Part shown: piece by piece, positions 16,745 through 24,668 of the stretch
How positions within the stretch are numbered: position 1 is the first letter of the stretch
How the letters are laid out: the number at the start of each line of letters is the position of its first letter
Assembly: GCF_030272705.1 (NCBI RefSeq)
Contig: NZ_JARFYM010000006.1
Coordinates: forward strand, 1-64,000
Source of the DNA: Rhizobium mayense
Lineage (GTDB): Bacteria; Pseudomonadota; Alphaproteobacteria; Rhizobiales; Rhizobiaceae
DNA: 64,000 bases
Direction of reading: 5' to 3'
Notes under the pieces: generated by a model
Database searches by the model: none
The model's input: only the letters and a program-made list of their open reading frames with translations
Told to the model about the DNA's origin: nothing
Translations under genes and position numbers: made by a program

Positions 16745-17380
16745 TCAATTCGCCGCGCGGCGATAAAGCGCCAGCGAACCGGCCAAAGCCAGGAGCGCGC
16801 CGCCACAGGCGCGCTCCAGCCATTTCGTGCCTTCCGTCTTGAGAAAGCGAACGGCTTGCGAGCCGAAAACGGCGTAGCCGAACATGATCCCGAAATCGAG
16901 CGACGCAAAGACCAGCGCAAGGATGGCATATTGCGGCATCTGCGGCGCGGCTGGATTGATGAACTGCGGCAGGAAGGCCGAGAAGAACAGGTAGCCCTTG
17001 GGATTGGTCACTGCCACCATGAAGCTTTTCGTCGCGATGGCAAGGACCGTGCCCCTCACCTGCCCGGCATTGGCTTTGAGCATGCCGTCGATCGTCCCCT
17101 TCGAACGCAGCATCATGATGCCGAGGAAAGCGAGATAGGCGGCACCTGCCCATTTCAGCACCGAGAACCAGAATTCCGATGCCGCCAGCAACGCGCCTAG
17201 CCCAATGGCGACCGCGCCGATCAGCACGAAATCCGACAGCACAGCACCGACCATGCCGGCCAAGGCGCGGCGTACGCCGAAACGCGAACCATTGGTCAAT
17301 GCCAGGAGCACTGTCGGCCCCGGCGTCGCGATACCGATGAAGGAGACGGCGGCAAAGGCGAGCAACGCGGCGATGTGCAT
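16745..17380 (-). CDS. LysE/RhtB-family amino-acid exporter
   Basis: A 211-residue inner-membrane protein with about six hydrophobic segments. It opens with the family signature MHIAALLAFAAVSFIGIATP followed by GPTVLLAL, and contains AYLAFLGIMMLRSKG and TNPKGYLFFSAFLPQF, both hallmarks of LysE/RhtB exporters of amino acids such as homoserine, threonine or lysine. The start at 17380 has AGGAGGAAACC just upstream. It converges with the threonine dehydratase-like gene with 3 bp between stops. Substrate unknown. Confidence 0.92.
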   Translation of the reverse strand: MHIAALLAFAAVSFIGIATPGPTVLLALTNGSRFGVRRALAGMVGAVLSDFVLIGAVAIGLGALLAASEFWFSVLKWAGAAYLAFLGIMMLRSKGTIDGMLKANAGQVRGTVLAIATKSFMVAVTNPKGYLFFSAFLPQFINPAAPQMPQYAILALVFASLDFGIMFGYAVFGSQAVRFLKTEGTKWLERACGGALLALAGSLALYRRAAN

Positions 17381-17465
17381 GGTTTCCTCCTCATAGTCGT
17401 CGGAAACTTGCATGCACCGCCGCGCTTGGCAAGCACCCTGTAATTTACGGAATGGGGCCGCCCGA

Positions 17466-18350
17466 TCAGTCTTGCCCCAGCCCGGCATCCTTCGCCGCCA
17501 GCGCTCCGACTGCCGACCAATCGAGATCCTCGCCGCCGTGCGCCAGCAAGGTCAGGAAGCGGTCGCGCAGCAAGCTTGCAAGCGGAAGCGGCACGTTCAG
17601 CGCCTCGCCGGCGGCTAGAGCAAGGCGGATATCCTTTTGACCAAGCGGCGCGGCAAAACCGGCCGGATTGAATTTGCGGTCGGCGATCAGGCCGCCATAG
17701 GTCTTGTAGACCGGTGAGCCGAACAGCGTCGATGTCAAAAGGTCGAGATATTGATGCCGGTCGACACCGCCTTTTTCCACCAGTGCCATGGCTTCGCCGA
17801 GCGACTCGATTACCGAGGCGATCAGGAAATTGCCGCTGAGCTTGACGAGATTGGCGGACTTCGGTTCCTCGCCAACAACGAAGCTGCGCTGACCGATCGC
17901 CTCGAACAGCGGTGTCACGGCTTCGATGGCCTCTGGCTCGCCAGCGGCCGTGACAAAGAGCTTGCCCGCAGCGGCCACTTCCGGACGGCCGAAGACCGGG
18001 GCTGCGACGAAGCGCTGACCCACTGCTGCATGCTCTTTTGTCAGCCGTTCCGAGAGGGCAACGCTGATCGTGCTCGCTGAAATATGAATCGCATTTCTTT
18101 GGAGACTCGCCAGCACGCCGCCGTCGCCATGAACGACTGCCGAAAGCGCATCGTCATTGGCGAGCATGGTGAATACCGCGCCTCCGCGGCAGGCTTCTGC
18201 GACCGTTGCCGCGACCTTGGCGCCCTCGCCGACCAGCGCTTCCGCCTTGTCGCGCGAGCGATTGTAGACCGTGACGTCGTGCCCGGCCTTCAACAGGTTC
18301 GTCGCCATGGCACTACCCATCCGGCCCAATCCGATAAATCCGATCTTCAT
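17466..18350 (-). CDS. NAD(P)-dependent beta-hydroxyacid dehydrogenase (3-HIBDH family)
   Basis: A 294-residue enzyme of the 3-hydroxyisobutyrate dehydrogenase/GLYR family. The Rossmann motif IGFIGLGRMGSAMATNLL is at the N-terminus, an NADP-type VYNRSRDKAEAL loop follows, and the catalytic lysine/asparagine motif appears as LVKLSGNFLIASVIESLGEA. Members reduce or oxidise small beta-hydroxy acids or succinic semialdehyde. It lies 85 bp upstream of the LysE exporter on the same strand. The exact substrate is not predictable. Confidence 0.92.
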   Translation of the reverse strand: MKIGFIGLGRMGSAMATNLLKAGHDVTVYNRSRDKAEALVGEGAKVAATVAEACRGGAVFTMLANDDALSAVVHGDGGVLASLQRNAIHISASTISVALSERLTKEHAAVGQRFVAAPVFGRPEVAAAGKLFVTAAGEPEAIEAVTPLFEAIGQRSFVVGEEPKSANLVKLSGNFLIASVIESLGEAMALVEKGGVDRHQYLDLLTSTLFGSPVYKTYGGLIADRKFNPAGFAAPLGQKDIRLALAAGEALNVPLPLASLLRDRFLTLLAHGGEDLDWSAVGALAAKDAGLGQD

Positions 18351-18507
18351 AAGAAACTCTCCACTCGCAAATGATTCGTCAAAGCCTGTGACATCTTCCC
18401 AAACATCTGAAACGGCTTTCCGACGAGATTATGCCGCATCCGCTGCGGAGCCGATGGAAGAAAGCCAGGATGAGTTGCAATGGCTCAGCAGTGCTTTTTC
18501 GCCTTCT

Positions 18508-19137
18508 CTAGACGATCAGCAATATAGTGCCGGTGCCGAGCAGAACCAGCGTCCAGACGAGGTCGATATTGATCCAGGCACTGCGCAATATCTCGAGGCC
18601 AACCCAGCGATAGACCGCCAAAGCAATAAGACTTGTGACCGCCAACATTGCGAGGGTGTGAACGCCGACCGCTGCGATCGTAATCGCCGCGGTCGTATCC
18701 CCGCCGATGTCGTGCAACGGCGACCCCGCAAGACAGAGCGGCATCAAAGCCGGCAGCAGCATGAGCCCGGCGCCATGAGCCGTCGCCATCAGGAACGACC
18801 AGGCTACGAGGCCGGCAAGGCCCGTGCGCATGCCGATGCGAACGCGATGGCGATGCCCGAAGAAATGATGCCAGATAGCCCAAACGATGAGGCCGGCTCC
18901 GGTCGCCGTCTGCAGGGCGCTCTGATCCACGAAAAGGCCGACCGCGACCACGGCCCCGGCAACAAGCGCGATGGACGCGGCGTGGCCCAGGGCGATAGCA
19001 GGCACCGCCTTGACCACCGCGGCAGAACTCTGCCGGTGAACCCCAAGCGCCACGGCGAACAGCCATCCCATCGCCGGGTTGAGACCATGAAAGGCTCCCA
19101 GTCCCGCCAACAGCATCCAAGGCCAGAGTTCGTTCAT
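18508..19137 (-). CDS. Polytopic membrane protein with His motifs, paired with methanethiol oxidase
   Basis: A 209-residue protein with about six membrane segments. Histidine motifs occur within or next to several segments: AFHGLNPAMGW (segment 1), ALGHAASI, HHFFGHRHRVRIGM and ATAHGAGLML. This pattern recalls NicO/UreH-like metal transporters, although I do not recognise the family firmly. The ATG at 19137 has GAGG upstream and lies 26 nt after the methanethiol oxidase stop, so the two are probably one operon. A metal-supply or thiol/sulfide-handling role is only an inference from that pairing. Confidence 0.75.
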   Translation of the reverse strand: MNELWPWMLLAGLGAFHGLNPAMGWLFAVALGVHRQSSAAVVKAVPAIALGHAASIALVAGAVVAVGLFVDQSALQTATGAGLIVWAIWHHFFGHRHRVRIGMRTGLAGLVAWSFLMATAHGAGLMLLPALMPLCLAGSPLHDIGGDTTAAITIAAVGVHTLAMLAVTSLIALAVYRWVGLEILRSAWINIDLVWTLVLLGTGTILLIV

Positions 19138-19163
19138 TGGCGCCTCATTCGGCAGACCTTCGC

Positions 19164-20558
19164 TCACGGATAACAATAGGAATCCGACGAGCAATCACCG
19201 CCCTGCAAGCGGACCTGATGCGGACGATGCGACTTCGGCCACTCGACGAAGAATTTCTCGTCGAAGGCGATGCCGCCATCCGGTTTCGCGTCAAGCTTGA
19301 CCATCCAGCCCGAGACACCGTCGGGATAGACCTGGTCGTCGATTGCGCCATAAAGCGAATTGGTGAAATAGACGCGGCGACCGTCGCGGCTGATCTCGAC
19401 CATCTGCGGGCCGCCATTCAGCGCGCCGTTCTTCGCTCCCGGATGCGATGCGCGCGAAACCACCCCTCCGATCCGGACCTTGCCAGTGAGTTTGGGTTCG
19501 AAGGGATCGGAAACATCGTATTGATGCAGGTCTCCGGTTCCCCAGCAGGAGACGTAGAGAAATCTGTCATCCATCGAAAGGTCGATATCGGTGACGAATG
19601 GCGGCACGGCTTTGAAGCCCTTGAGCATCGGCGGCAACAGCTCCGGATCAGCCGGCTCCGCGGGGATGTCGATCACCTTCGTCATCGCCCATTTCTCGCC
19701 GTCGCGATGCCAGACCCAGATCGAGGATGACAGGTCCTCGAGGCTGAGAACGCAGTTAACGAAACCATAGGCCTTGGTCGGGTTGTGCGCGGGTCTGAGT
19801 TCGAACACGAGCTGATACTTCTCGCCGAGATCGATCGTCTGCAAATGCTTGCGCTTGTGCAGATCCCAGAAATGTAGGCGATGGCCATATTTCGAGCCGA
19901 GCAGGACTTCCGGGATCAGGCCGTTTTCGAAGGTATCCGGCGTGCCCCATTCGCTGGTAACGAGCGTATCGTGACCAAGGTGCCACCAGACATCATAGGA
20001 AAGCTGTTGTGGTCCGCGATCCATTTCCCATTGGCCGCGCACCTCGAATGACTCATGATCCATGAGAAACACGCCGCCCGGCGCTTTCCCCTCGGCATTG
20101 CCAAGTGCCGCAACATAGATCCCTTCCGGTCCGCAATGAATGGTATGGGGCCTGGTATATCCGGCCCGCTCGGCGACTTCACCGGGCTCGATGACCTTGA
20201 CGATCGTAGGCTTCCGGCCATCGGGCTTGGTGTCGATGATATGGATGCGCGAGGATTTCAATCCCGGCACGACCAGATAGCGGCGCTCCCCATGCGGATG
20301 CGGCGCATTCGGGCAAAGGCAGGACGAGCAGGCGTTCCAGCCGAAATGATGCAGCTCGTCACCGACATTTGGCATCGCGACGGAGGTGACGATCTGACTG
20401 TAGGAGGTTGATTTGGGATCGACATCGACGACCGCGAGCTCGTCCGGAACCGCTCGTGTCGGATCGAAGGCTGCGACGTAGGCAAGCGTCTCCGGCGCGG
20501 CTTTCATGGCCATTCGCGGTGACGGATAAAAGCTTGGATCGGGTTTCCACGTTACCAT
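19164..20558 (-). CDS. Methanethiol oxidase / selenium-binding protein (SBP56 family)
   Basis: A 464-residue seven-bladed beta-propeller of the SBP56 family; bacterial members oxidise methanethiol to formaldehyde, H2S and H2O2. Diagnostic pieces are HHFGWNACSSCLCPN (conserved CSSC cysteines), RPHTIHCGPEGIYVAALG, EWGTPDTFENG, YGHRLHFWDLHKR and VEWPKSHRPHQVRLQGGD near the C-terminus. The start at 20558 has AGGAG about 8 nt upstream and the conserved MVTWKPDPSFYPSP N-terminus. No signal peptide is visible, so it should be cytoplasmic. A membrane protein follows in the same direction. Confidence 0.9.
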   Translation of the reverse strand: MVTWKPDPSFYPSPRMAMKAAPETLAYVAAFDPTRAVPDELAVVDVDPKSTSYSQIVTSVAMPNVGDELHHFGWNACSSCLCPNAPHPHGERRYLVVPGLKSSRIHIIDTKPDGRKPTIVKVIEPGEVAERAGYTRPHTIHCGPEGIYVAALGNAEGKAPGGVFLMDHESFEVRGQWEMDRGPQQLSYDVWWHLGHDTLVTSEWGTPDTFENGLIPEVLLGSKYGHRLHFWDLHKRKHLQTIDLGEKYQLVFELRPAHNPTKAYGFVNCVLSLEDLSSSIWVWHRDGEKWAMTKVIDIPAEPADPELLPPMLKGFKAVPPFVTDIDLSMDDRFLYVSCWGTGDLHQYDVSDPFEPKLTGKVRIGGVVSRASHPGAKNGALNGGPQMVEISRDGRRVYFTNSLYGAIDDQVYPDGVSGWMVKLDAKPDGGIAFDEKFFVEWPKSHRPHQVRLQGGDCSSDSYCYP

Positions 20559-20841
20559 GTGAAGTGCTCCTGGCTCGCGTTTGCTAAACAATGAAGAAAA
20601 TTCACTGGATGCATGCCGACAACAGCCCCATCGCTGCGGAGGGGCAGGATCAAATGCTTCAATGGGATATCGATTCGAGATTGCCCTCGCGGCCAAACAG
20701 GCGGCAGAGGCGACGTTCCCCAGGCCAATTATCTCAGATAAAGGCGGTCTTGGGCAGTCCTTTTTCGCCGCTACGCTCACCGCGGCCGGCGCCCTGCCTT
20801 TTTAAGGCGGAGCCCGCGCGGTGATGGTTGCTGCCTGACTG
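20559..20841. other. Intergenic region upstream of methanethiol oxidase
   Basis: About 280 bp between the methanethiol oxidase start and the pyk terminator. It contains short open frames without family resemblance. No clear promoter, operator or RNA signal was found. Confidence 0.4.
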
Positions 20842-20879
20842 CAAAGAAAAGCCCGCCGCCTTCTCAGGCAACGGGCTTC
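20842..20879 (-). terminator. Intrinsic terminator of pyk
   Basis: Read on the minus strand, AAGCCCG pairs with CGGGCTT around an internal GCC/GGC pair, followed by TTCTTT. It begins 23 bp after the pyk stop. Confidence 0.7.
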
Positions 20880-20901
20880 GATATTCGTGAGAATCCGGCT
20901 G

Positions 20902-22341
20902 TTAGACGCCCGATTGGCCGTCCGAGCCGATGTAGGCGATACGCAGCATGTTGGTGGCACCAGGAGTGCCAAGTGGCACACCTGCCGAAATGATGATGCG
21001 GTCGCCGGGCTTGCCGAGGCCTTCTTCCGCAACGATGCGGCAGGCATTGTTAACCATATCGTCGAGGTCGGTCGCATCATGGGTAACGACGCAGTGCATG
21101 CCCCAGACAACCGATAGGCGGCGAGCCGTCTGGATGATCGGCGACAGCGCCAGGACCGGAACCTGCGGGCGCTCGCGTGAGGCGCGCAGGCCGGTGGTGC
21201 CCGACGAGGTGTAGCACACGATGGCGGCGAGCTTCAGCGTCTCGGCAATCTGGCGAGCAGCGAGCGAAATGGCGTCGGCGCCGGTTGCTTCCGGCTGGGC
21301 GCGCTGGGCGTAAATGATGCCGGGATAATGCGGCTCGCGCTCGATCGTGCTGGCGATCGAGGCCATCATTGCCACGGCCTCCACCGGATAGTCGCCGGAG
21401 GCGGATTCGGCCGACAACATGACGGCATCAGCGCCTTCGAATACGGCGGTCGCGACGTCGGAAACTTCGGCGCGGGTCGGAACCGGCGCGGAGATCATCG
21501 ATTCCAGCATCTGCGTCGCGACGACCACCGGCTTGCCGGAACGGCGGCAGGCGCGGATGAGCTGCTTCTGAATACCGGGAACGGCTTCCAGCGGCATTTC
21601 GACGCCGAGATCGCCGCGGGCGACCATCAGCGCATCGGAAAGCTCGATGATTTCCTCGATACGCTCGACGGCCTGCGGCTTCTCGATCTTTGACATCAAA
21701 CCGACGCGGCCGCGCGAGATCTTGCGGACTTCGGACAGATCTTCCGGGCGCTGGATGAAAGAGAGCGCCACCCAGTCAACTTCATTGGTGGCGAGCACCG
21801 CGTCAAGATCGACACGGTCCTTTTCGGTCAGCGCGCCGACGCCGAGCAGCGTATCCGGCAGGCTGACGCCCTTGCGGTCGGAAATCTTCGTGCCGGAAAT
21901 GACGGTGGCGACAATGCTTTTGCCGTCGCACTTTTCTGCGCGAAGCGCGAGCTTTCCGTCATCGATGAGTAGACGGTGGCCTGGCTGAACCGCCTCCAGG
22001 ATTTCCGGATGCGGCAGGAACACGCGCGTGTTGTCACCGGGCACGTCGTTGTTGTCGAGCGTGAATGTCTGGCCCGGCTTGAGATCGACCTTGCCTTCGG
22101 CAAACTTGCCGACACGCAGCTTGGGACCCTGCAAGTCGGCGAGAATACCGATCGGACGACCACAGCGGGCCTCGACGGAGCGAATACGCTGGATCAGCGT
22201 GCGCATCAGGTCATGGCTCGCATGGCTCATGTTGATGCGGAAAAGATCGGCACCGGCCTCATGCAGCTTCTGGATCATCTCCTCTTCGGAGGAAGCCGGG
22301 CCGAGCGTCGCTAGGATTTTGACTTTTCGGTTGCGTTTCAT
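20902..22341 (-). CDS. pyk: Pyruvate kinase
   Basis: A 479-residue glycolytic enzyme transferring phosphate from phosphoenolpyruvate to ADP. It begins MKRNRKVKILATLGPASSEE and carries the substrate/metal motifs FRINMSHASHD, GPKLRVGKF, LMSKIEKPQAVERIEEI and VARGDLGVEMPLE. The ATG overlaps the stop of the upstream DUF1036 gene (TGATG), a translational coupling often seen in Rhizobiales. A terminator follows immediately downstream. Confidence 0.97.
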   Translation of the reverse strand: MKRNRKVKILATLGPASSEEEMIQKLHEAGADLFRINMSHASHDLMRTLIQRIRSVEARCGRPIGILADLQGPKLRVGKFAEGKVDLKPGQTFTLDNNDVPGDNTRVFLPHPEILEAVQPGHRLLIDDGKLALRAEKCDGKSIVATVISGTKISDRKGVSLPDTLLGVGALTEKDRVDLDAVLATNEVDWVALSFIQRPEDLSEVRKISRGRVGLMSKIEKPQAVERIEEIIELSDALMVARGDLGVEMPLEAVPGIQKQLIRACRRSGKPVVVATQMLESMISAPVPTRAEVSDVATAVFEGADAVMLSAESASGDYPVEAVAMMASIASTIEREPHYPGIIYAQRAQPEATGADAISLAARQIAETLKLAAIVCYTSSGTTGLRASRERPQVPVLALSPIIQTARRLSVVWGMHCVVTHDATDLDDMVNNACRIVAEEGLGKPGDRIIISAGVPLGTPGATNMLRIAYIGSDGQSGV

Positions 22342-22886
22342 CAATTCTGGCTTTCTTGGCTGCCCGGGGTATCGGAGAGCTGAACCATCCAACTCGCCTG
22401 ACGCCCCGTGTCGTATTCCTTGAATCCCATTTTCTGGTAACCGCGCGCGTAGCAATCTTTCACGCCTGGGATTTTGAATTCATTTTCCGCCACGCACATT
22501 TCGACATCGCCCGTCCAGCGGCCGCCGCGAGCTGCGTCTTCTGCGTAGAGGTAATAATAGCGGGATTGGAGCGGTCCCTCGATCAAGGTGGCGCAAGTGG
22601 TGGCCGGAACTTGCCACCATCCCTCGGTCACCCAGCCTTCCTTCGCACGATAACCGATCGCCACGCCCACGAGATTCTGCGTACCGTTGCAGACGCGGAA
22701 ATCGGCATGAGCTGCATTTGGCATGAAGAAAAACGGCGCGGCGGCGGCAAGGATGAAAAATGCGAATCGGGCAAGCGGCCCCGACCGCGTAACGAAACTT
22801 GGCGCGACTTGGCTGGACACGGCTTCCAATGGGCTCCCGGTTATTCGTTGTTGCGTCTTCTTGCGCTGCCATCCATGGAATGTCAA
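22341..22886 (-). CDS. Exported DUF1036 protein upstream of pyk
   Basis: A secreted protein of the DUF1036 family (ADFRVCNGTQNLVGVAIGYR, WVTEGWWQVPATTCATLIEG and RYYYLYAEDAARGG). A hydrophobic signal segment (FAFFILAAAAPFFFMPNAAH) precedes it. The long frame opens with a TTG at 22886, giving an unusually long 60-residue leader; a GTG nearer the signal peptide may be the true start. Six or so cysteines suggest a periplasmic disulfide-bonded fold. Its stop overlaps the pyk start. The function is unknown. Confidence 0.8.
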   Translation of the reverse strand: MTFHGWQRKKTQQRITGSPLEAVSSQVAPSFVTRSGPLARFAFFILAAAAPFFFMPNAAHADFRVCNGTQNLVGVAIGYRAKEGWVTEGWWQVPATTCATLIEGPLQSRYYYLYAEDAARGGRWTGDVEMCVAENEFKIPGVKDCYARGYQKMGFKEYDTGRQASWMVQLSDTPGSQESQN

Positions 22887-23034
22887 CGCAACTCTAATCG
22901 ATTATATTTCCTTCACGGGATGGTGACGGCACCCTGCGGTCCGTTCCTTGCCCATTCAAGAGGCCGAGCCTTGCACCTTCCGTCCGCGCATGCAATCAAA
23001 CAACGGGCAGAAAATGCAATAATCGACAATCCAC

Positions 23035-23832
23035 ATGAATGACTTCAAATCTTACGAAATCATATCCGGCAATCGTGACAAAGGCATGGTCATTCTCGGC
23101 GATCATGCAATGCGGCATCTCCCCGAACGCTATGAACGGTTGGGCCTGCCGGAAACCGCTTTCTCGCGGCATATCGCCTATGACATCGGCATCGAAGGCC
23201 TTTGCCGCGAGCTTTCGGCGCGGCTCGGTGTGCCCGCCGTGCTCGGCGGCTTTTCCCGTCTGCTGATCGATCCGAACCGCGGCGAAGACGACCCCACGCT
23301 GATCATGAAGATTTCCGATGGGGCGATCATCCCGGGCAATCATCCGATCACCGACGAAGAGTGGAATTATCGCATCGAAGCCTTCCACCGGCCCTATCAC
23401 CGCGCCGTGGATGAGACGATCAAGTCGGTCGCCGACGCGACGGGCAAGGCGCCGCTGGTGCTGTCGCTGCATTCCTTCACACCGGCCTGGAAGGGCGTTC
23501 CACGCCCCTGGCATGCGAGCGTTCTCTGGGACAGCGACGAGCGCGCCGTGCTGCCGCTTCTTGCAAAGCTCCGTGCCGACCCCAAATTCCTTATAGGCGA
23601 CAACGAACCCTATGACGGGGCGCTGAGGAACGACACCATGTACCGCCATTGCATGGTCAAGGGCATCGCGCATGCCCTGCTGGAAGTCCGCCAGGATTTG
23701 ATCGGCGATGAGGCCGGCATCAGCGAATGGGCCGAACGGCTGGCACCGATCTTTTCGGCGATGAACGATGATCCGGCACTGCACGAGTATAAGCGCTACC
23801 CGTCGCGCACCGGCCCGTATGACGAGGCTTGA
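23035..23832 (+). CDS. N-formylglutamate amidohydrolase family protein
   Basis: A 265-residue zinc hydrolase of the N-formylglutamate amidohydrolase family. Family motifs are VILGDHAMRHLPE at the N-terminus, SRLLIDPNRGEDDPTLI, HRPYHRAVDE and VLSLHSFTPAW. Authentic HutG enzymes end histidine degradation, but no other hut gene is nearby and many rhizobial members of this family have undefined substrates, so the gene symbol is withheld. It is followed at 62 bp by a DUF1244 gene on the same strand. Confidence 0.9.
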   Translation: MNDFKSYEIISGNRDKGMVILGDHAMRHLPERYERLGLPETAFSRHIAYDIGIEGLCRELSARLGVPAVLGGFSRLLIDPNRGEDDPTLIMKISDGAIIPGNHPITDEEWNYRIEAFHRPYHRAVDETIKSVADATGKAPLVLSLHSFTPAWKGVPRPWHASVLWDSDERAVLPLLAKLRADPKFLIGDNEPYDGALRNDTMYRHCMVKGIAHALLEVRQDLIGDEAGISEWAERLAPIFSAMNDDPALHEYKRYPSRTGPYDEA

Positions 23833-23894
23833 CGCCAAGGCGTGACGCGGTTTTGGACAGGATCTTGCCAGCGAAGCGGCTTGAGGAGACAGAG

Positions 23895-24200
23895 ATGACC
23901 GAACTCACCAAGGAACAGCAGACCGAACTGGAAGCGGCCGCCTTCCGTCGCCTTGTTGCTCACCTGCGCGAGCGCAGCGACGTGCAGAACATCGACCTGA
24001 TGAACCTCGCCGGTTTCTGCCGCAACTGCCTGTCCAACTGGTATCGCGAGGCCGCCGAAGAAGCGGGGCTGCCGGTCACCAAGGACGAATCGCGCGAAAT
24101 GGTCTACGGCATGCCCTATGAGGACTGGAAAAATCTGCATCAGACGGAAGCCTCCGCTGTGCAAAAAGCCGCTTTTGAGCTGAACAAGCCGAAAGAATAG
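23895..24200 (+). CDS. DUF1244 family protein
   Basis: A 101-residue protein of the DUF1244 family, conserved across alpha- and gammaproteobacteria: AAFRRLVAHLRERSDVQNID, MNLAGFCRNCLSNWYREAAE and MVYGMPYEDWKNLHQTEA. Two cysteines (CRNC) sit in the most conserved segment. The start ATG has GAGGAGACAGAG directly upstream. The function is unknown. It lies between an amidohydrolase and a DUF2312 gene in one direction. Confidence 0.92.
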   Translation: MTELTKEQQTELEAAAFRRLVAHLRERSDVQNIDLMNLAGFCRNCLSNWYREAAEEAGLPVTKDESREMVYGMPYEDWKNLHQTEASAVQKAAFELNKPKE

Positions 24201-24291
24201 GGCCACTTCCGTCCTGATGGCTTGACCTCGCGCTCCATTCGCGGCAGGTCAACGGCCCATCGAATTCAAAATCCCACGCAATCAGGAGACA

Positions 24292-24558
24292 ATGATGTCA
24301 GATGCTCATGGCGTCGCCCGCGATCAGCTTCGCGCTTTTGTCGAGCGCATCGAACGGCTGGAAGAAGAGAAGAAGACTATTGCCGACGACATCAAGGATG
24401 TCTACGGCGAAGCCAAAGGCATGGGCTTCGATACCAAGATTCTGAAGAAGGTCATCGCGCTACGCAAGAAGGACGACCAGGAGCGGATGGAGGAAGACCT
24501 CATTCTCGACACCTATCTCCACGCCCTCGGGATGATCGAAGCAGCGCCGGAAGCCTGA
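24292..24558 (+). CDS. DUF2312 family protein
   Basis: An 88-residue coiled-coil protein with the conserved DUF2312 core [20 protein letters not shown] and [23 protein letters not shown] codons at 24292 and 24295 both follow an AGGAG site. Proteins of this family are small, cytoplasmic and widespread in alphaproteobacteria, with no established function (a GapR-like nucleoid role is known for related DUF2312 proteins in Caulobacter). A strong bidirectional hairpin follows. Confidence 0.9.
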   Translation: MMSDAHGVARDQLRAFVERIERLEEEKKTIADDIKDVYGEAKGMGFDTKILKKVIALRKKDDQERMEEDLILDTYLHALGMIEAAPEA

Positions 24559-24616
24559 GCTTCGTCGAAGGCTGAGCCTGACAGAGCCTGAGCTTCAAGC
24601 CTCTGCGCCAGAAACA

Positions 24617-24650
24617 AAAAAACCGCCGAATCGCTTCGGCGGTTTTCTTT
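24617..24650. terminator. Bidirectional intrinsic terminator
   Basis: AAAACCGCCGAA-TCGC-TTCGGCGGTTTT (24619-24646) is a perfect 12-bp stem with a 4-nt loop, A-rich on the left and T-rich on the right. It can terminate the plus-strand DUF2312 transcript and the minus-strand DUF882 transcript. Confidence 0.9.
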
Positions 24651-24668
24651 TGGAATTGATAGCAGCGG

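Noticed and set aside
20591..20824. 77-codon open frame upstream of the methanethiol oxidase gene
   Set aside because: Arg/Pro-rich with no family resemblance or good ribosome site.
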